This document shows positions 24,678 to 33,841 of a DNA stretch of 45,673 bases, piece by piece. Source of the stretch: Chryseobacterium potabilaquae (GTDB lineage Bacteria; Bacteroidota; Bacteroidia; Flavobacteriales; Weeksellaceae); assembly GCF_902728265.1 (NCBI RefSeq), contig NZ_CACVBR010000029.1:1-45673 (forward strand), given 5' to 3'. A model generated the notes under the pieces. The model ran no database searches. It saw nothing but the letters and a program-made list of their open reading frames with translations, and was not told the DNA's origin. Positions within the stretch are counted from its first letter, which is position 1; every line of letters begins with the position of its first letter. The translations under genes were made by a program, and so were the position numbers.

Positions 24678-25200
24678 TTACTCTTTTTATAGAGGGAAGG
24701 ATGGAGAAAAACTATATAGGATAGGATAAAGTTAGAACATTTATAATAAATATTAAATAATTGATCAATTTTATAAGAATAAAGTAAATGATAAGAAGAG
24801 GGAAAATCTGAATTTTCGTCCCGAAACTAAACAGTATAATAATTAAAGTTATGTAGTTATCTATTTATTAAGGCTATAACTTAAAGTTAGTTTTTGAAAA
24901 ATACTATATTGAGGAATAGTTCTTCATGAAATTTTTTTTTCATCCTAATGTATTTTTTTATATCCGGGGATTACTCTGTATATTCCCGGGTTTAGCTCTC
25001 CGGGAATGAAGAGTCCCTTATTTGGGGAGATTTATAGCGATAAATATTTATAATATAAAGTTATTTTATTAGAAATAAGCTTTTGAATATTCCTATCAGT
25101 TTTGTTTCATCATAAGTCGTTTTTAATTCCGGGAAAGGATAATGAAACTTTCCCGGGTTTTAGTGAGAAAATAATTTTACATATTTAATTAAAATTAGCT
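24678..25200 (+). promoter_or_regulatory. Leader of the second LuxR gene with hairpins
   Basis: There is no gene in this 520-base gap. A CCGGGGA/TCCCGG-type hairpin lies near 24964-24992. The luxR-proximal stem CCGGGAAAG (25129-25137) / CTTTCCCGG (25148-25156), followed by GTTTTAG, matches the leader of copy 1. The loop here is GATAATGAAA, whereas copy 1 has CGTATTATC, whose reverse complement is GATAATACG. The stem is kept and the loop is reversed. A TTTTG box upstream (near 25100-25105) is conserved between the copies. Confidence 0.5.
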
Positions 25201-25839
25201 ATGAATACAAGAATTCTTATTGCTGATGCGCAGCATGTGTCTATAGAAGGAATGTCTTTTATTTTAAAAACCATGAATCCAGATATTGTAATAGATAGAG
25301 TCTATAATAAGACACAGCTTATGGAAAAGACCATGGAAAAAAAGTATGATTTTCTTATTTTAGATATTGCTCTATTGGGGAATGTTTTTGATTCTACAGT
25401 AAAGAATATAAAGGAGATAACCCCCAAGCTTAAAGTAATCATCTTTACAGCCTTTCCAAAAGAAGATATACTTCTTTTGTACCTTTATCAGGGTGTCCAA
25501 GGGTTGGTTTACAAATCCTACGATGAGTCGGAACTTCGTACTGCCCTTTATTCTATTTTTAAACATGGATATTACTATCCCCAGGAATTACTTTATAATT
25601 TTATTCATACTGGTAAAATTCCATCCTATTCTAGCCGAGGATTAGATATTTTATCTGATAGAGAAAGAGAAGTCTATTTTTATTTAGTTAAGGGAACAGG
25701 GTTATTGGAGATTTCCAATGCTCTAGGGCTTCATCAATCCACAGTAAGTATATATAAAAAGAATATTTTCCAAAAGCTAAATTTTAACTCTTTAGTGGAC
25801 CTTATCAATTACGACAAATATAGGGAAAATCTCTCTTAG
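25201..25839 (+). CDS. LuxR/NarL-family response regulator, copy 2
   Basis: A 212-aa regulator identical to the 5075 protein except P27 for Q27. The receiver (D9, D55, T83, K105) and LuxR HTH are intact. DNA identity extends from about 45 bases upstream of the start through the following glycosyltransferase. With no cognate kinase nearby, the input signal is unknown. Two almost identical regulators should bind the same sites, so the duplication would raise dosage or bring each surface-protein module its own copy. Confidence 0.88.
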   Translation: MNTRILIADAQHVSIEGMSFILKTMNPDIVIDRVYNKTQLMEKTMEKKYDFLILDIALLGNVFDSTVKNIKEITPKLKVIIFTAFPKEDILLLYLYQGVQGLVYKSYDESELRTALYSIFKHGYYYPQELLYNFIHTGKIPSYSSRGLDILSDREREVYFYLVKGTGLLEISNALGLHQSTVSIYKKNIFQKLNFNSLVDLINYDKYRENLS

Positions 25840-25884
25840 TAGGTTAGGATTATAGCCTATAGGAGAGTTAGCTTTTTAATAAAG

Positions 25885-25978
25885 AAAATAGCTTTTTATT
25901 ACTCCTCATACTTCTTTTTTTTAACCTCGTGTTTTACATATCTCAACTAAAGTAGGAGGAGTAATAAAAAGCTATTTT
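25885..25978. repeat. Long inverted repeat between luxR and GT2 (copy 2)
   Basis: AAAATAGCTTTTTATTACTCCT (25885-25906) is a perfect 22-bp inverted match to 25957-25978, with a 50-base spacer. Compared with copy 1, a 20-base insertion just before the left arm extends the stem from 18 to 22 bp. The rest of the intergenic region is conserved. Confidence 0.7.
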
Positions 25979-26049
25979 ACTTTCCAAACTACATTATAAC
26001 TAAAACGAGGAACCATTAAATAATTCACAAGTCGTAAACCATTTTAAAA

Positions 26050-26997
26050 ATGAAAGTATCTGTTATTATTCCTGTATATAATGCGGAAAAATATATATCC
26101 CGTGCCGTGGAATCTACTTTACAGTGTAATGAAGTATATGAAATTATTTTAATTGAAGATCAATCTCCGGATAATGCCTTAGAGATATGTAAGAGCTTGG
26201 CCGGGCAATATGAAAAGGTAAAGCTCTTTCGCCATGGGGATGGAAAAAACCATGGAGCAGGAGAGAGCCGAAATCTTGGAATAGAAAAGGCTACAGGTGA
26301 TTTTCTGGCTTTTTTGGATGCCGATGATTATTATCTTCCCAATCGTTTTAAAGCCGAGAGTATTCTATTTCAAAATCCTGAAGTAGAGGGGGTGTATGGA
26401 GGGTTAGGAGTACATTATTATTCCGATACCGCCAAAGAACAATATTATAAAGTTTTTGGAGATCGTTTAACGACTGTTTACCAAAAACATCCTCCCGCAT
26501 CTGTTTTTCCCGGACAATTGGGAATGAAAGGAAGTTTCGGGTTATTTAGTATTGATACTTTAACACTTCGCCGAGAATCTCTGCTCAATAAGATGGATAT
26601 TTTTTTTAAGAATTTAAGAATCCATGAAGATTCGGAGTTTTTTTTCCGTCTTTCCTATTATTTGAATCTTTATCCCGGATTTTTGGATTGCCCTGTAGCC
26701 ATGAGAGGAGTTCATGACCATAATAGAATTACTGAAATAGAGACCAGAAAAATTAAACCCTGTACTACAAAAATTCTTTTATGGAAGGAAATAAGAAACT
26801 GGTCAGAAGGAGAAGAGAGAATGCCAGAAGATATTAAAGTGCATATTAGAAGGATGCATCAAAGTTTTGAGATTGCTAATGCTCCCTTATTAAAAAAAGG
26901 TATTCTCATCATTAAATATTTAGTATGTGATTATTCTCTCATTCGCAATGGACTCTACAACATTAATTTTAGGAAACTAAGCACACAGATATTTTGA
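26050..26997 (+). CDS. GT2-family glycosyltransferase, copy 2
   Basis: A 315-aa GT-A glycosyltransferase nearly identical to the 5904 protein through residue 230, with more substitutions after that (RNWSEGEERMPEDIKVHIRR) and a different last few residues (LSTQIF). The DAD motif at 90-92 and the HEDSEFFFR segment are intact, so both copies should be active. The denser differences at the 3' end suggest that the duplication or conversion tract ends there. The acceptor is unknown. Confidence 0.85.
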   Translation: MKVSVIIPVYNAEKYISRAVESTLQCNEVYEIILIEDQSPDNALEICKSLAGQYEKVKLFRHGDGKNHGAGESRNLGIEKATGDFLAFLDADDYYLPNRFKAESILFQNPEVEGVYGGLGVHYYSDTAKEQYYKVFGDRLTTVYQKHPPASVFPGQLGMKGSFGLFSIDTLTLRRESLLNKMDIFFKNLRIHEDSEFFFRLSYYLNLYPGFLDCPVAMRGVHDHNRITEIETRKIKPCTTKILLWKEIRNWSEGEERMPEDIKVHIRRMHQSFEIANAPLLKKGILIIKYLVCDYSLIRNGLYNINFRKLSTQIF

Positions 26998-27197
26998 TAA
27001 TGTGATATCAGTTGGAAGAAAGTAGAAAAGGTATCCTTCTATGGTGGCTCAGAAAGGTTAGTAAAAGAATTGGATGGGGAAGAAAAAGTTTTCGGTGACG
27101 CCGGGTTACTATCTATTGAAGATAAAAATAGGAAATCAATTGATAACTAGGAACATTACGAAATAAAATTATAAAGTAAAATCAAAATTAACAAATC

Positions 27198-27374
27198 ATG
27201 AAAAAAATGCTATTAATCCTCAGTATGGTAACTTCTGTAAGTAGGTGTGCACAGTAAGATGATGTTCCCGCAGACCCGGGAGATCCGGCTCAAACAGGCG
27301 TGTATATCCCTGCAGTATTAATAATAGGCGTTGGTTTTTTTGTTACTTATAGGCAAATAAAATCAAAAATATAA
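27198..27374 (+). pseudogene. Small exported/membrane protein interrupted by a stop codon
   Basis: ATG at 27198 opens a signal peptide (MKKMLLILSMVTSVSRCAQ) ended by TAA at codon 20. The same frame continues with DDVPADPGDPAQTGVYIPAV, then a hydrophobic stretch and YRQIKSKI before the final stop. Flavobacteria carry short proteins of this layout (signal peptide, acidic D/P-rich linker, one membrane helix), so this is an intact-length copy broken by one in-frame stop. It lies just upstream of the large metalloprotease gene. Confidence 0.6.
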
Positions 27375-27422
27375 AAGAATATAGATATCTAGCTTATTGA
27401 AAATAAAAACAAATAAAAAACA

Positions 27423-30353
27423 ATGAAAAGAACTATAACTATTTTAATGTTGAGCTTAATGGGAAATATGATATTTTCTCAATGGAGCCCCGTGATGGAT
27501 GTGAAAAACTCAATGATTGCTTCTGATCGAAGTAATTACTATCGACTAGATTTTGCTAAAATTAAATTATTACTTAAAGATGCCCAGGAAGCTGGTAGAA
27601 ATTCCAAGACAACAGAGATTTCATTACCTACGTTGGGAGGTAGAATGGAAAAATTTGCTGTATATAGCTTTCCGGTTTTGGTTAAAGATCTTGCAGATCA
27701 ATATGAATTAGGATCTTATGTAGGAATTGGTATAGATGATCCCTTGAAATATGTAAGGTTTTCTTTAGCTCCTGATGATTTTCAATCTATGATAATCAAA
27801 AACGGGGAAACTGAATATATAAGCTCCCAAGCTAAAAATAAGGATTTATATGTAGTTTATCCCAAATCGAGAAATAATTATGGTTTTGTGTGTAGTACGG
27901 AAGAGAATCCTCTATTGGTAAAACAAATACAGGAGCTCCAAAAGAAAGGTCAATCGCTGGCAAAGCAACCTTTGGATTTTACTAAAAGCTCGGACAAAAA
28001 ATTTCGTACTTACAGGCTTGCTATATCCGTTAATGGTGAATATAGTCAATATTTTGGAGGAACCGTTTCGGCAGCACTTACTGCTATTAATGCGACAATG
28101 ACTAGGGTAAACGGAATACTGGAAAAGGATTTGGCGATTCATTTAACTGTGCAAAACTTCCCCCAGTTAATTTATACCGACCCTTCTACCGACCCTTATT
28201 CTACCCATGCGCCTGAAGTTTGGAATTCGGAGGTACAAAATGTATTAAATATGGAAATAGGAAATTCCGCATATGACATTGGTCACTTTTTTGCAGGAGG
28301 AGGCAGCTATCCAGGTAATGCAGGTGGTATAGGGACTGTATGTCTGGATCCATCTACTATGAATTTTAGTGCAAAGGGGGCGGCGTTTACCGCATCAGAT
28401 GGGCCTACAGGTGAATATTTTGACTTACTAGTTGCACATGAATTCGGACATCAGTTAGGAGCTTATCATACATTTTCTTATATAAATTCAGAGAATCCAA
28501 TTGAGCCCGGGTCTGGTTCCACTATTATGAGTTATGCTGGAGCAGCATATTCGGATGATGTTCAGCCAGGCCCAGATCCCTATTTTCACACTTCAAATAT
28601 TAAGGGAGTCCATACTATTTTAATGAATAAAACATGCGGTACAGAAACACCGATAATGAATAATCCTCCTGTCATATTTCCCTTAATTACCTCTAATATT
28701 CCTAAAAAGACCCCTTTCGTATTAGATGCGTTAATAACGGACCCAGAAAATGATCCTATGACTTATACGTGGGAACAGGTTGATATTGCAGAATTTATTA
28801 CAGTTAATAAGGATAATTTGGGTAATACACTTACTGGTCCTATGTTCAGGTCGATAATGCCCGGAGCTTCTTCCAAAAGATATTTTCCTAAATTATCGTC
28901 AGTGCTGGATGGAGTTTTGGATAATACCAATAATGGATGGGAGTCTGTTTCCAAAATAGCAAGAACAACAAAGTTCGCAGTTACAGTAAGAGATAATAAT
29001 CCAGATCCTTCTCAGCAACAAACCCAGTATATGGAACAAACAATTATTGTCGGAGATGATGGACCTTTTAAAATTAATACTTCACAAGTTTTCAATAATA
29101 TGTCTTCAACAGTGGAATGGGATATTGCGAATACCAATATACCACCCTACAATGTTTCTGATGTCAAGATAGATTATACTATGGATAATGGTTTCACTTG
29201 GACTATCCTTTCTAATTCTACTCCTAATGATGGATCAGAAAATTTTATATTTCCAGCTTCTTTAAACAATAACCAGTATGTTAAGCTTAGAATCTCAGCT
29301 ATCAACAATGTTTTTTATGCTATAAAAAAAGTAATAGTAACGAACGGTATTTGTGAAAATACTACCCCACAGAATATAAAGATAAATGATATAAGTTTTT
29401 ATTCTGCAATAATAAGCTGGGATCCCATAGGAAGTGTTACTTATCAGGTAAGATATAAGAAGTCTACAGATACTTCATGGCTACAGACTATTCCAACAAC
29501 AAATACGAGTCTTATTTTAAATGATTTAGAAAAAGGAATTCAATATGATATTCAGATTGCAGCAGTGTGTTCAGGAATAACAGGCAATTTTTCTACTACT
29601 ACTAACTTTACTACATCCACATATTGTACATCATCTTCCACGAGTACACCTAATGATTATATAGCAAATGTTACTTTGAGTAATATTAATAATTCTTCTG
29701 GAGTAAGTGTATATACAGATTATACAAACAGTTCTCCATTACAGATTAATTTAATAAAAGGCTCTAGTAATATATTATCTGTGGCTAAGGGTTGGCTGAA
29801 TACTGCTGCGCGTCCTGATGCTATAACGGTTTGGATAGATTTTGACAATAATGGAGAATTCCTTAATTCTCCCGATGAGATGATTATGATAGTAGGTGAT
29901 CAGACTACCCAAAATCCAGTAATGGGAAGTTTTACAGTGCCTGATAATGCCATACTTAATGAGAAGTTGAGAATGAGAGTTAAATTATCTTATTTTCCTC
30001 CCACTAATATTCCCTTGGAACAATTTGTACTCTCTGCTTGTGGTTTTTTTGATGTGGGAGAGGTGGAAGATTACACTGTAGTTATTACAGATATCCCATT
30101 AACGACTCATGATATTAATTCTAAAAAAGAAGAAATTCAATTATACCCTAATCCAGCATCTGATACGTTGTATGTTACGAATTTATTGAGTAAAGTAATT
30201 TATAAAATTTATAATACTGCAGGTCAATTGATAGATCGGGGGAATATTATTAATGGACAGATTGATATTTCTGAAATAATGAAGGGGGAATATATTATTT
30301 CTCTTGAAGATAAAGGAAAAAATCTTTTCAAGTCTAAGTTTATTAAAAGGTAA
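27423..30353 (+). CDS. Secreted reprolysin-like metalloprotease with FN3, GEVED and T9SS sorting domains
   Basis: A 976-aa multidomain protease. The signal peptide is about 1-19 (ending MIFSQ). A propeptide-like region runs to about 195, then the M12B/reprolysin-like catalytic domain with zinc motif HEFGHQLGAYH (H340, E341, then two more His) and Met-turn IMSYAG near 367-372. A beta-rich region follows (about 415-635), a fibronectin type III domain (about 644-735), a GEVED domain (about 740-890, ending FFDVGEVEDYTVVI) and a T9SS sorting domain (about 900-976, LYPNPASDTLYV to FKSKFIKR). It cleaves extracellular proteins and is exported through the type IX system. Length and layout are usual for Flavobacterial reprolysin-like enzymes. 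A hairpin terminator follows the gene. Confidence 0.9.
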   Translation: MKRTITILMLSLMGNMIFSQWSPVMDVKNSMIASDRSNYYRLDFAKIKLLLKDAQEAGRNSKTTEISLPTLGGRMEKFAVYSFPVLVKDLADQYELGSYVGIGIDDPLKYVRFSLAPDDFQSMIIKNGETEYISSQAKNKDLYVVYPKSRNNYGFVCSTEENPLLVKQIQELQKKGQSLAKQPLDFTKSSDKKFRTYRLAISVNGEYSQYFGGTVSAALTAINATMTRVNGILEKDLAIHLTVQNFPQLIYTDPSTDPYSTHAPEVWNSEVQNVLNMEIGNSAYDIGHFFAGGGSYPGNAGGIGTVCLDPSTMNFSAKGAAFTASDGPTGEYFDLLVAHEFGHQLGAYHTFSYINSENPIEPGSGSTIMSYAGAAYSDDVQPGPDPYFHTSNIKGVHTILMNKTCGTETPIMNNPPVIFPLITSNIPKKTPFVLDALITDPENDPMTYTWEQVDIAEFITVNKDNLGNTLTGPMFRSIMPGASSKRYFPKLSSVLDGVLDNTNNGWESVSKIARTTKFAVTVRDNNPDPSQQQTQYMEQTIIVGDDGPFKINTSQVFNNMSSTVEWDIANTNIPPYNVSDVKIDYTMDNGFTWTILSNSTPNDGSENFIFPASLNNNQYVKLRISAINNVFYAIKKVIVTNGICENTTPQNIKINDISFYSAIISWDPIGSVTYQVRYKKSTDTSWLQTIPTTNTSLILNDLEKGIQYDIQIAAVCSGITGNFSTTTNFTTSTYCTSSSTSTPNDYIANVTLSNINNSSGVSVYTDYTNSSPLQINLIKGSSNILSVAKGWLNTAARPDAITVWIDFDNNGEFLNSPDEMIMIVGDQTTQNPVMGSFTVPDNAILNEKLRMRVKLSYFPPTNIPLEQFVLSACGFFDVGEVEDYTVVITDIPLTTHDINSKKEEIQLYPNPASDTLYVTNLLSKVIYKIYNTAGQLIDRGNIINGQIDISEIMKGEYIISLEDKGKNLFKSKFIKR

Positions 30354-30418
30354 TCTATTTATAGTATTATGAATTTTATTTAACCTGAATCCAGGTTAAG
30401 CAATGTTAAAAATAGCTG

Positions 30419-30458
30419 ACCGTCATTTACTTTTTTTAAGGGGAGTGACGGTTTTTTG
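30419..30458 (+). terminator. Terminator after the metalloprotease gene
   Basis: ACCGTCA (30419-30425) pairs with TGACGGT (30446-30452), followed by TTTTTT. A second small perfect hairpin, AACCTGAATCCAGGTT, lies 23 bases before it. Confidence 0.65.
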
Positions 30459-30649
30459 GAAAGAAGCAGTATGCAGGAGCGTATCAAAAAGTATGGGGCA
30501 ATTTCTCAACAGTCTTGAATATTAAAATATCGATACTTTCTAAAAGTTGGATCTTAAAGGAATAAATGGGTGTATTTTTGATGATAGCTTGGGAAGGTTT
30601 TATAATGTATTAAATTAACGAACAACAGGTTAATATTAAATAAAATATA

Positions 30650-31720
30650 ATGAAAGTTTTTAAACACCTTAAATTTATAAATATTATCCCCCCAATAAAC
30701 AGATTTTATCTATTTTTTTTACTTTGCTTATCCTATAGTCAATATATAGATAAATGTAATACTATCTACATTAAAACATTATTAGAAACTTCCCAAAAAG
30801 ACCTTAATAAAGCTTTAGAAAAAATAAATTCATTATTTATAATAGCTAACCTCTCCCTGCTAAAACCAAAAAGCTTAATGCGGGAGATCACACTTTATTT
30901 ATGGAATGAAAGAAAATATGTGCACATCGCCACAGGATTCAGGAATGATACCTTATATATTTCTTTAAAAAACAAAAGGTATAAGAGATGTGAAAAATAT
31001 TTAGTCCTTGTAAAAAATATTAATGAATGGGGTAGAATTAAAGAGAAATATAGAGATGTTAGATATAGTCGAGTAGATATATTAAAAAAAATTGTAAATG
31101 TCTCATACGCAGGTATGCATAATAAAAATATTTCTTTACAAAAAAAAAGTGAAATTTTAGAAAGAAAAAGCAGAATATACATTATGGTCCTTGCCCTATT
31201 TATTATGCTAATAGGAATATTATTTTTTTTACGATACTTAAATAATCATAAAAAAAGGGGGACTCATTTAAAAAAAACATTAGATCTATATTCGTCCCGA
31301 GAAACCTATTCAAGTATATTGGAAAAGAAAGAAACAAGTAAATTAAAAAAAAGTGAATTAAAAATATCATCCGTAATAGAACAAAAAATTTTAACAAAAT
31401 TGAAGGAATTTGAAGAATCAGATCTCTTTATAAATAATAATATGTCTCGTGCTTACTTAGCTACATTTTGTGAAATAAATGATAAATATTTATCCTATGT
31501 TATAAATAAGCATAAGAATAAGGGTATAAATAGCTATATTAATGAGTTGCGTATAAATTATATTATTAGAAAATTACGAAATGTTAGAGAGTATAAGAAA
31601 TATAAAATTGCTATATTGGCCAAAGAGTCAGGGTTTTCGTCACCAAATAAATTTTCTCTCATTTTTAAAAAACATATAGGCATGACTCCTTCACAATTTA
31701 TAAAAGAATTAGATAAATAA
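30650..31720 (+). CDS. Membrane-anchored AraC-family regulator with shortened sensor part
   Basis: A 356-aa protein. There is a hydrophobic N-terminus (FYLFFLLCLSYSQ), a Lys/Asn-rich region of about 130 residues without recognisable repeats, one membrane helix (about 175-195, YIMVLALFIMLIGILFFL), a coiled linker, and a C-terminal AraC-type double HTH (about 255-354, AYLATFCEINDKYLSYVINK then AILAKESGFSSPNKFSLIFK and HIGMTPSQFI). Relatives in Flavobacteria usually carry a TPR-rich periplasmic sensor of 300 or more residues before the helix. Here that part is shortened or eroded. It may regulate the adjacent protease gene. Codon use is even more AT-rich than the neighbours. Confidence 0.78.
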   Translation: MKVFKHLKFINIIPPINRFYLFFLLCLSYSQYIDKCNTIYIKTLLETSQKDLNKALEKINSLFIIANLSLLKPKSLMREITLYLWNERKYVHIATGFRNDTLYISLKNKRYKRCEKYLVLVKNINEWGRIKEKYRDVRYSRVDILKKIVNVSYAGMHNKNISLQKKSEILERKSRIYIMVLALFIMLIGILFFLRYLNNHKKRGTHLKKTLDLYSSRETYSSILEKKETSKLKKSELKISSVIEQKILTKLKEFEESDLFINNNMSRAYLATFCEINDKYLSYVINKHKNKGINSYINELRINYIIRKLRNVREYKKYKIAILAKESGFSSPNKFSLIFKKHIGMTPSQFIKELDK

Positions 31721-31920
31721 AATCTGCTCCCCCAAGCATGCTTATAAGAACGTCATAACTGACTCTCCTTGATTTAGCCATTGGGCTTTGGGAAGAAAGG
31801 CAGTAAGAAGAAAAAGTCCCATAGGTAAAATCTTTACAATTAAGGAAATGCTTTACACTTTCTTAGCCATAAAAAACACTCAAAACCACCCAATGAATCT
31901 GTTCTATTTTTGATTTCATC

Positions 31921-32050
31921 CTTAACAGACTTAAACAAATCGCAAGAATTTATACAACTCGATGGAAGATAGAAACCTGTTTCTACAAATGAAAACAAAA
32001 GGATTTAACATTGAAGATATAGTAGTATGGAAAAGTATACTAAAACCATT
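31921..32050 (+). pseudogene. IS4-family transposase fragment (frameshifted)
   Basis: In one frame 31930-31983 reads LKQIARIYTTRWKIETCF. A +1 shift continues FLQMKTKGFNIEDI. Together these reproduce the IS4 YREK motif (Y-2-R-3-E-6-K: YTTRWKIETCFLQMK). The DDE residues before it and the C-terminus after it are missing. It is a small relic of an insertion sequence. Confidence 0.65.
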
Positions 32051-32100
32051 TAAATTATTAATATTAAGTAATTTAAAATCAACTTGTCGATACCTCCAAT

Positions 32101-32138
32101 CCTTAAGTACTATATTTTCCGTTTCGCCCGCTAACCTC
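32101..32138 (-). repeat. Tn3-type terminal inverted repeat-like sequence
   Basis: Its reverse complement contains CGAAACGGAAAATATAG followed by TACTTAAGG, with G-rich sequence at the outer side. It shares 17 consecutive bases with the putative right terminal repeat at 34630-34666, in the same orientation. It may be the right end of a second, lost Tn3-family element lying to the left. Confidence 0.45.
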
Positions 32139-32603
32139 TCTTTATGGTATTTTGCTTTATCTTTTTATATAAATTAATTATTATGATTAAAAAACATCCT
32201 TTGGAATGAATCTTGCATTAAATAATTCTCAATATAGGGATAGGGTAAGCTCTCAAAAAGCCTCTCCCAACAGACCTAGGAACATCAAAAAGAGATTTTA
32301 CACCCATGAATAAAACAGTACGAATCACACGTATAGGTAAAAGCTTTTCATGGAAGAGTAAAATATAATCTAGCTAAAATTCCAAAGCATTATGTTGTAA
32401 GTATAAATCGAAACTCTAATTCCAAGATGTGATAAATAATAATATGCTTCTAGTCAATAGTGTTTTGAGGTAGAACTAATAATTCATAATTCATATGTGA
32501 TTACCTCTTTATAAGCCCGTAAAGAGGTAATTTTTTCTAACCTTATAAATTATAAAGTCACCGAAGATAGAGCTATAACCTAGGAGGTCGCACAAAAAGT
32601 TAA

Positions 32604-32924
32604 ATGATAGTGAATATGAAAGATCAGAGAATATTTAAGTGGTTGAAAGCAGGCGGTTTTCTCAGAATTATAAATAAGGGGAAGTGGATTGAAAGAGGAT
32701 CGGTAATACACGCAAAGGAAATAGAACAAAATATTTATCTACTTTTTGTTGAGATAAAGAAGTCAACACCCAACGATATCCAGGCATTTATTGTTGAATT
32801 TGAAAGCTTAGATAGTATAGGTAAATATAAACCTCTGCAGATCATGTTCTATATGTCTATTAAGAATACACAAGATCTGCTATATTTTGAAAAATATTTA
32901 AAGATACCTGCGGATCAATGCTAA
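32604..32924 (+). CDS. Hypothetical 106-aa protein
   Basis: A small soluble protein that I do not recognise. It has a basic N-terminus (MKDQRIFKWLKAGGFLRIIN), alternating beta-like segments (NIYLLFVEIKK, PLQIMFYMSIKN) and an acidic middle. There is no signal peptide, membrane helix or known motif. It starts after an AGGAGGT-like purine run at 32582-32588. It lies 69 bases upstream of the CinA-C gene on the same strand and may share its transcript. Confidence 0.5.
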   Translation: MIVNMKDQRIFKWLKAGGFLRIINKGKWIERGSVIHAKEIEQNIYLLFVEIKKSTPNDIQAFIVEFESLDSIGKYKPLQIMFYMSIKNTQDLLYFEKYLKIPADQC

Positions 32925-32993
32925 ACGTTAGTTATAAATGTAAGGGGCCGTGGAGCCATTAAAATAATTTTAAACTATTCAAAATATAATGCT

Positions 32994-33494
32994 ATGAAAT
33001 TTGAAGAAAATCTTTTAGACTATATAAGTCAGTCCCTGATGAAGACAGGTGAAACTATTTCAATTGTAGAAAGTGCTACTTCTGGATGTTTACAACTTGC
33101 TTTTTCGCAAATGCCCAATGCCTCTCTATTTTACAAGGGGGGTATGACAGCATATACTTTATCTGAAAAAGTACGATTACTAAATATAGATAGAACGGAA
33201 GCAGAAGAGTGCGATTGTGTATCAGCAAATATTGCAGAAATGATGGCCATAAATGTTGCCCAACTTTTTAGATCTGATTGGTCAATTGCAGCTACGGGAT
33301 ATTGTACTCCAATAAGAAATTCAGGATATAAAATTTTTGTTTATTTTTCCTTTGCCTACAGAGGAGAAATTGTTTTTACAAAAAAATTAGAATTGCATCC
33401 AAAAACTCAGGCTTTAGATGCTCAACTATATTATACAGAATTTATTCTGGGATGTTTTAAAAGTCAATTGAATCGTGCATTAATTTTAAAATAA
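32994..33494 (+). CDS. CinA-C domain protein (nicotinamide-nucleotide amidohydrolase-like)
   Basis: A 166-aa stand-alone CinA C-terminal domain, the family of PncC-type enzymes that convert nicotinamide mononucleotide to nicotinate mononucleotide in NAD salvage. Visible family blocks are ETISIVESATSGCLQLAF (about 17-34, near the catalytic Ser region), FYKGGMTAYTLSEKVRLLNI (about 43-62), VSANIAEMMAINVAQLF (about 74-90) and SIAATGYCTPI (about 95-105). The usual GxAGP sequence after TG is replaced by YCTPI, so activity is uncertain. Short CinA-C proteins occur with stress-related genes in Bacteroidota, as here. It ends 2 bases before a Tn3 transposase fragment. Confidence 0.75.
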   Translation: MKFEENLLDYISQSLMKTGETISIVESATSGCLQLAFSQMPNASLFYKGGMTAYTLSEKVRLLNIDRTEAEECDCVSANIAEMMAINVAQLFRSDWSIAATGYCTPIRNSGYKIFVYFSFAYRGEIVFTKKLELHPKTQALDAQLYYTEFILGCFKSQLNRALILK

Positions 33495-33496
33495 AT

Positions 33497-33841
33497 CTAA
33501 CAACATACCAGTAATCGCAGTATGCTTATATGGTCTCTCCTTGTTTGTTCTCTTTTTCCATAGTTTCCCCCTTCTAAAACATTTATTCCAAGTTGACTGC
33601 CCATAAACTGTAAGATTTTTTGATCAGGATATAAGTCAGGAGCTAAAACAATTCCCGGATGTCTCATATAACTAAGATTAATTACAAATCTCAACTTGTT
33701 GGTGTTTGTTCTACAATGATTTTTTATTATTGAAAAATCATTTTCCGATAAAGAATAGTTGATGATTAATTCTTCGTCAGTTTCTGGAATTTTAATTAAC
33801 TCTTTTATCTCCAAGTCTGATAACATTTGTTTTCTAGGCAT
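33497..33841 (-). pseudogene. Tn3-family transposase TnpA, N-terminal fragment
   Basis: A 114-aa frame that reproduces the N-terminal DUF4158 region of Tn3 transposases: LSDLEIKELIKIPETDEELI, then YSLSENDFSIIKNHC, NKLRFVINLSYMRHPG and REQTRRDHISILR. A full TnpA is close to 1,000 residues, so over 85% is missing. The frame ends artificially (LLVCC) next to the CinA-C stop, marking a deletion junction near 33515. It is divergent from the resolvase gene, as in Tn3-type elements. Confidence 0.8.

Larger units (their letters stand above)
31721..32603. other. 880-base gap with transposon debris
   Basis: No intact gene. An IS4-type transposase fragment lies at about 31921-32050 and a Tn3-type terminal-repeat-like sequence at 32101-32138. 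An open frame at 31962-32177 is only the shifted frame of this debris. The remaining 450 bases (32140-32603) hold nothing I can identify. Confidence 0.5.

Noticed and set aside
31962..32177. Open frame of 71 codons as a gene
   Set aside because: It starts inside a frameshifted IS4 transposase fragment and overlaps a Tn3-end-like repeat; it is debris.
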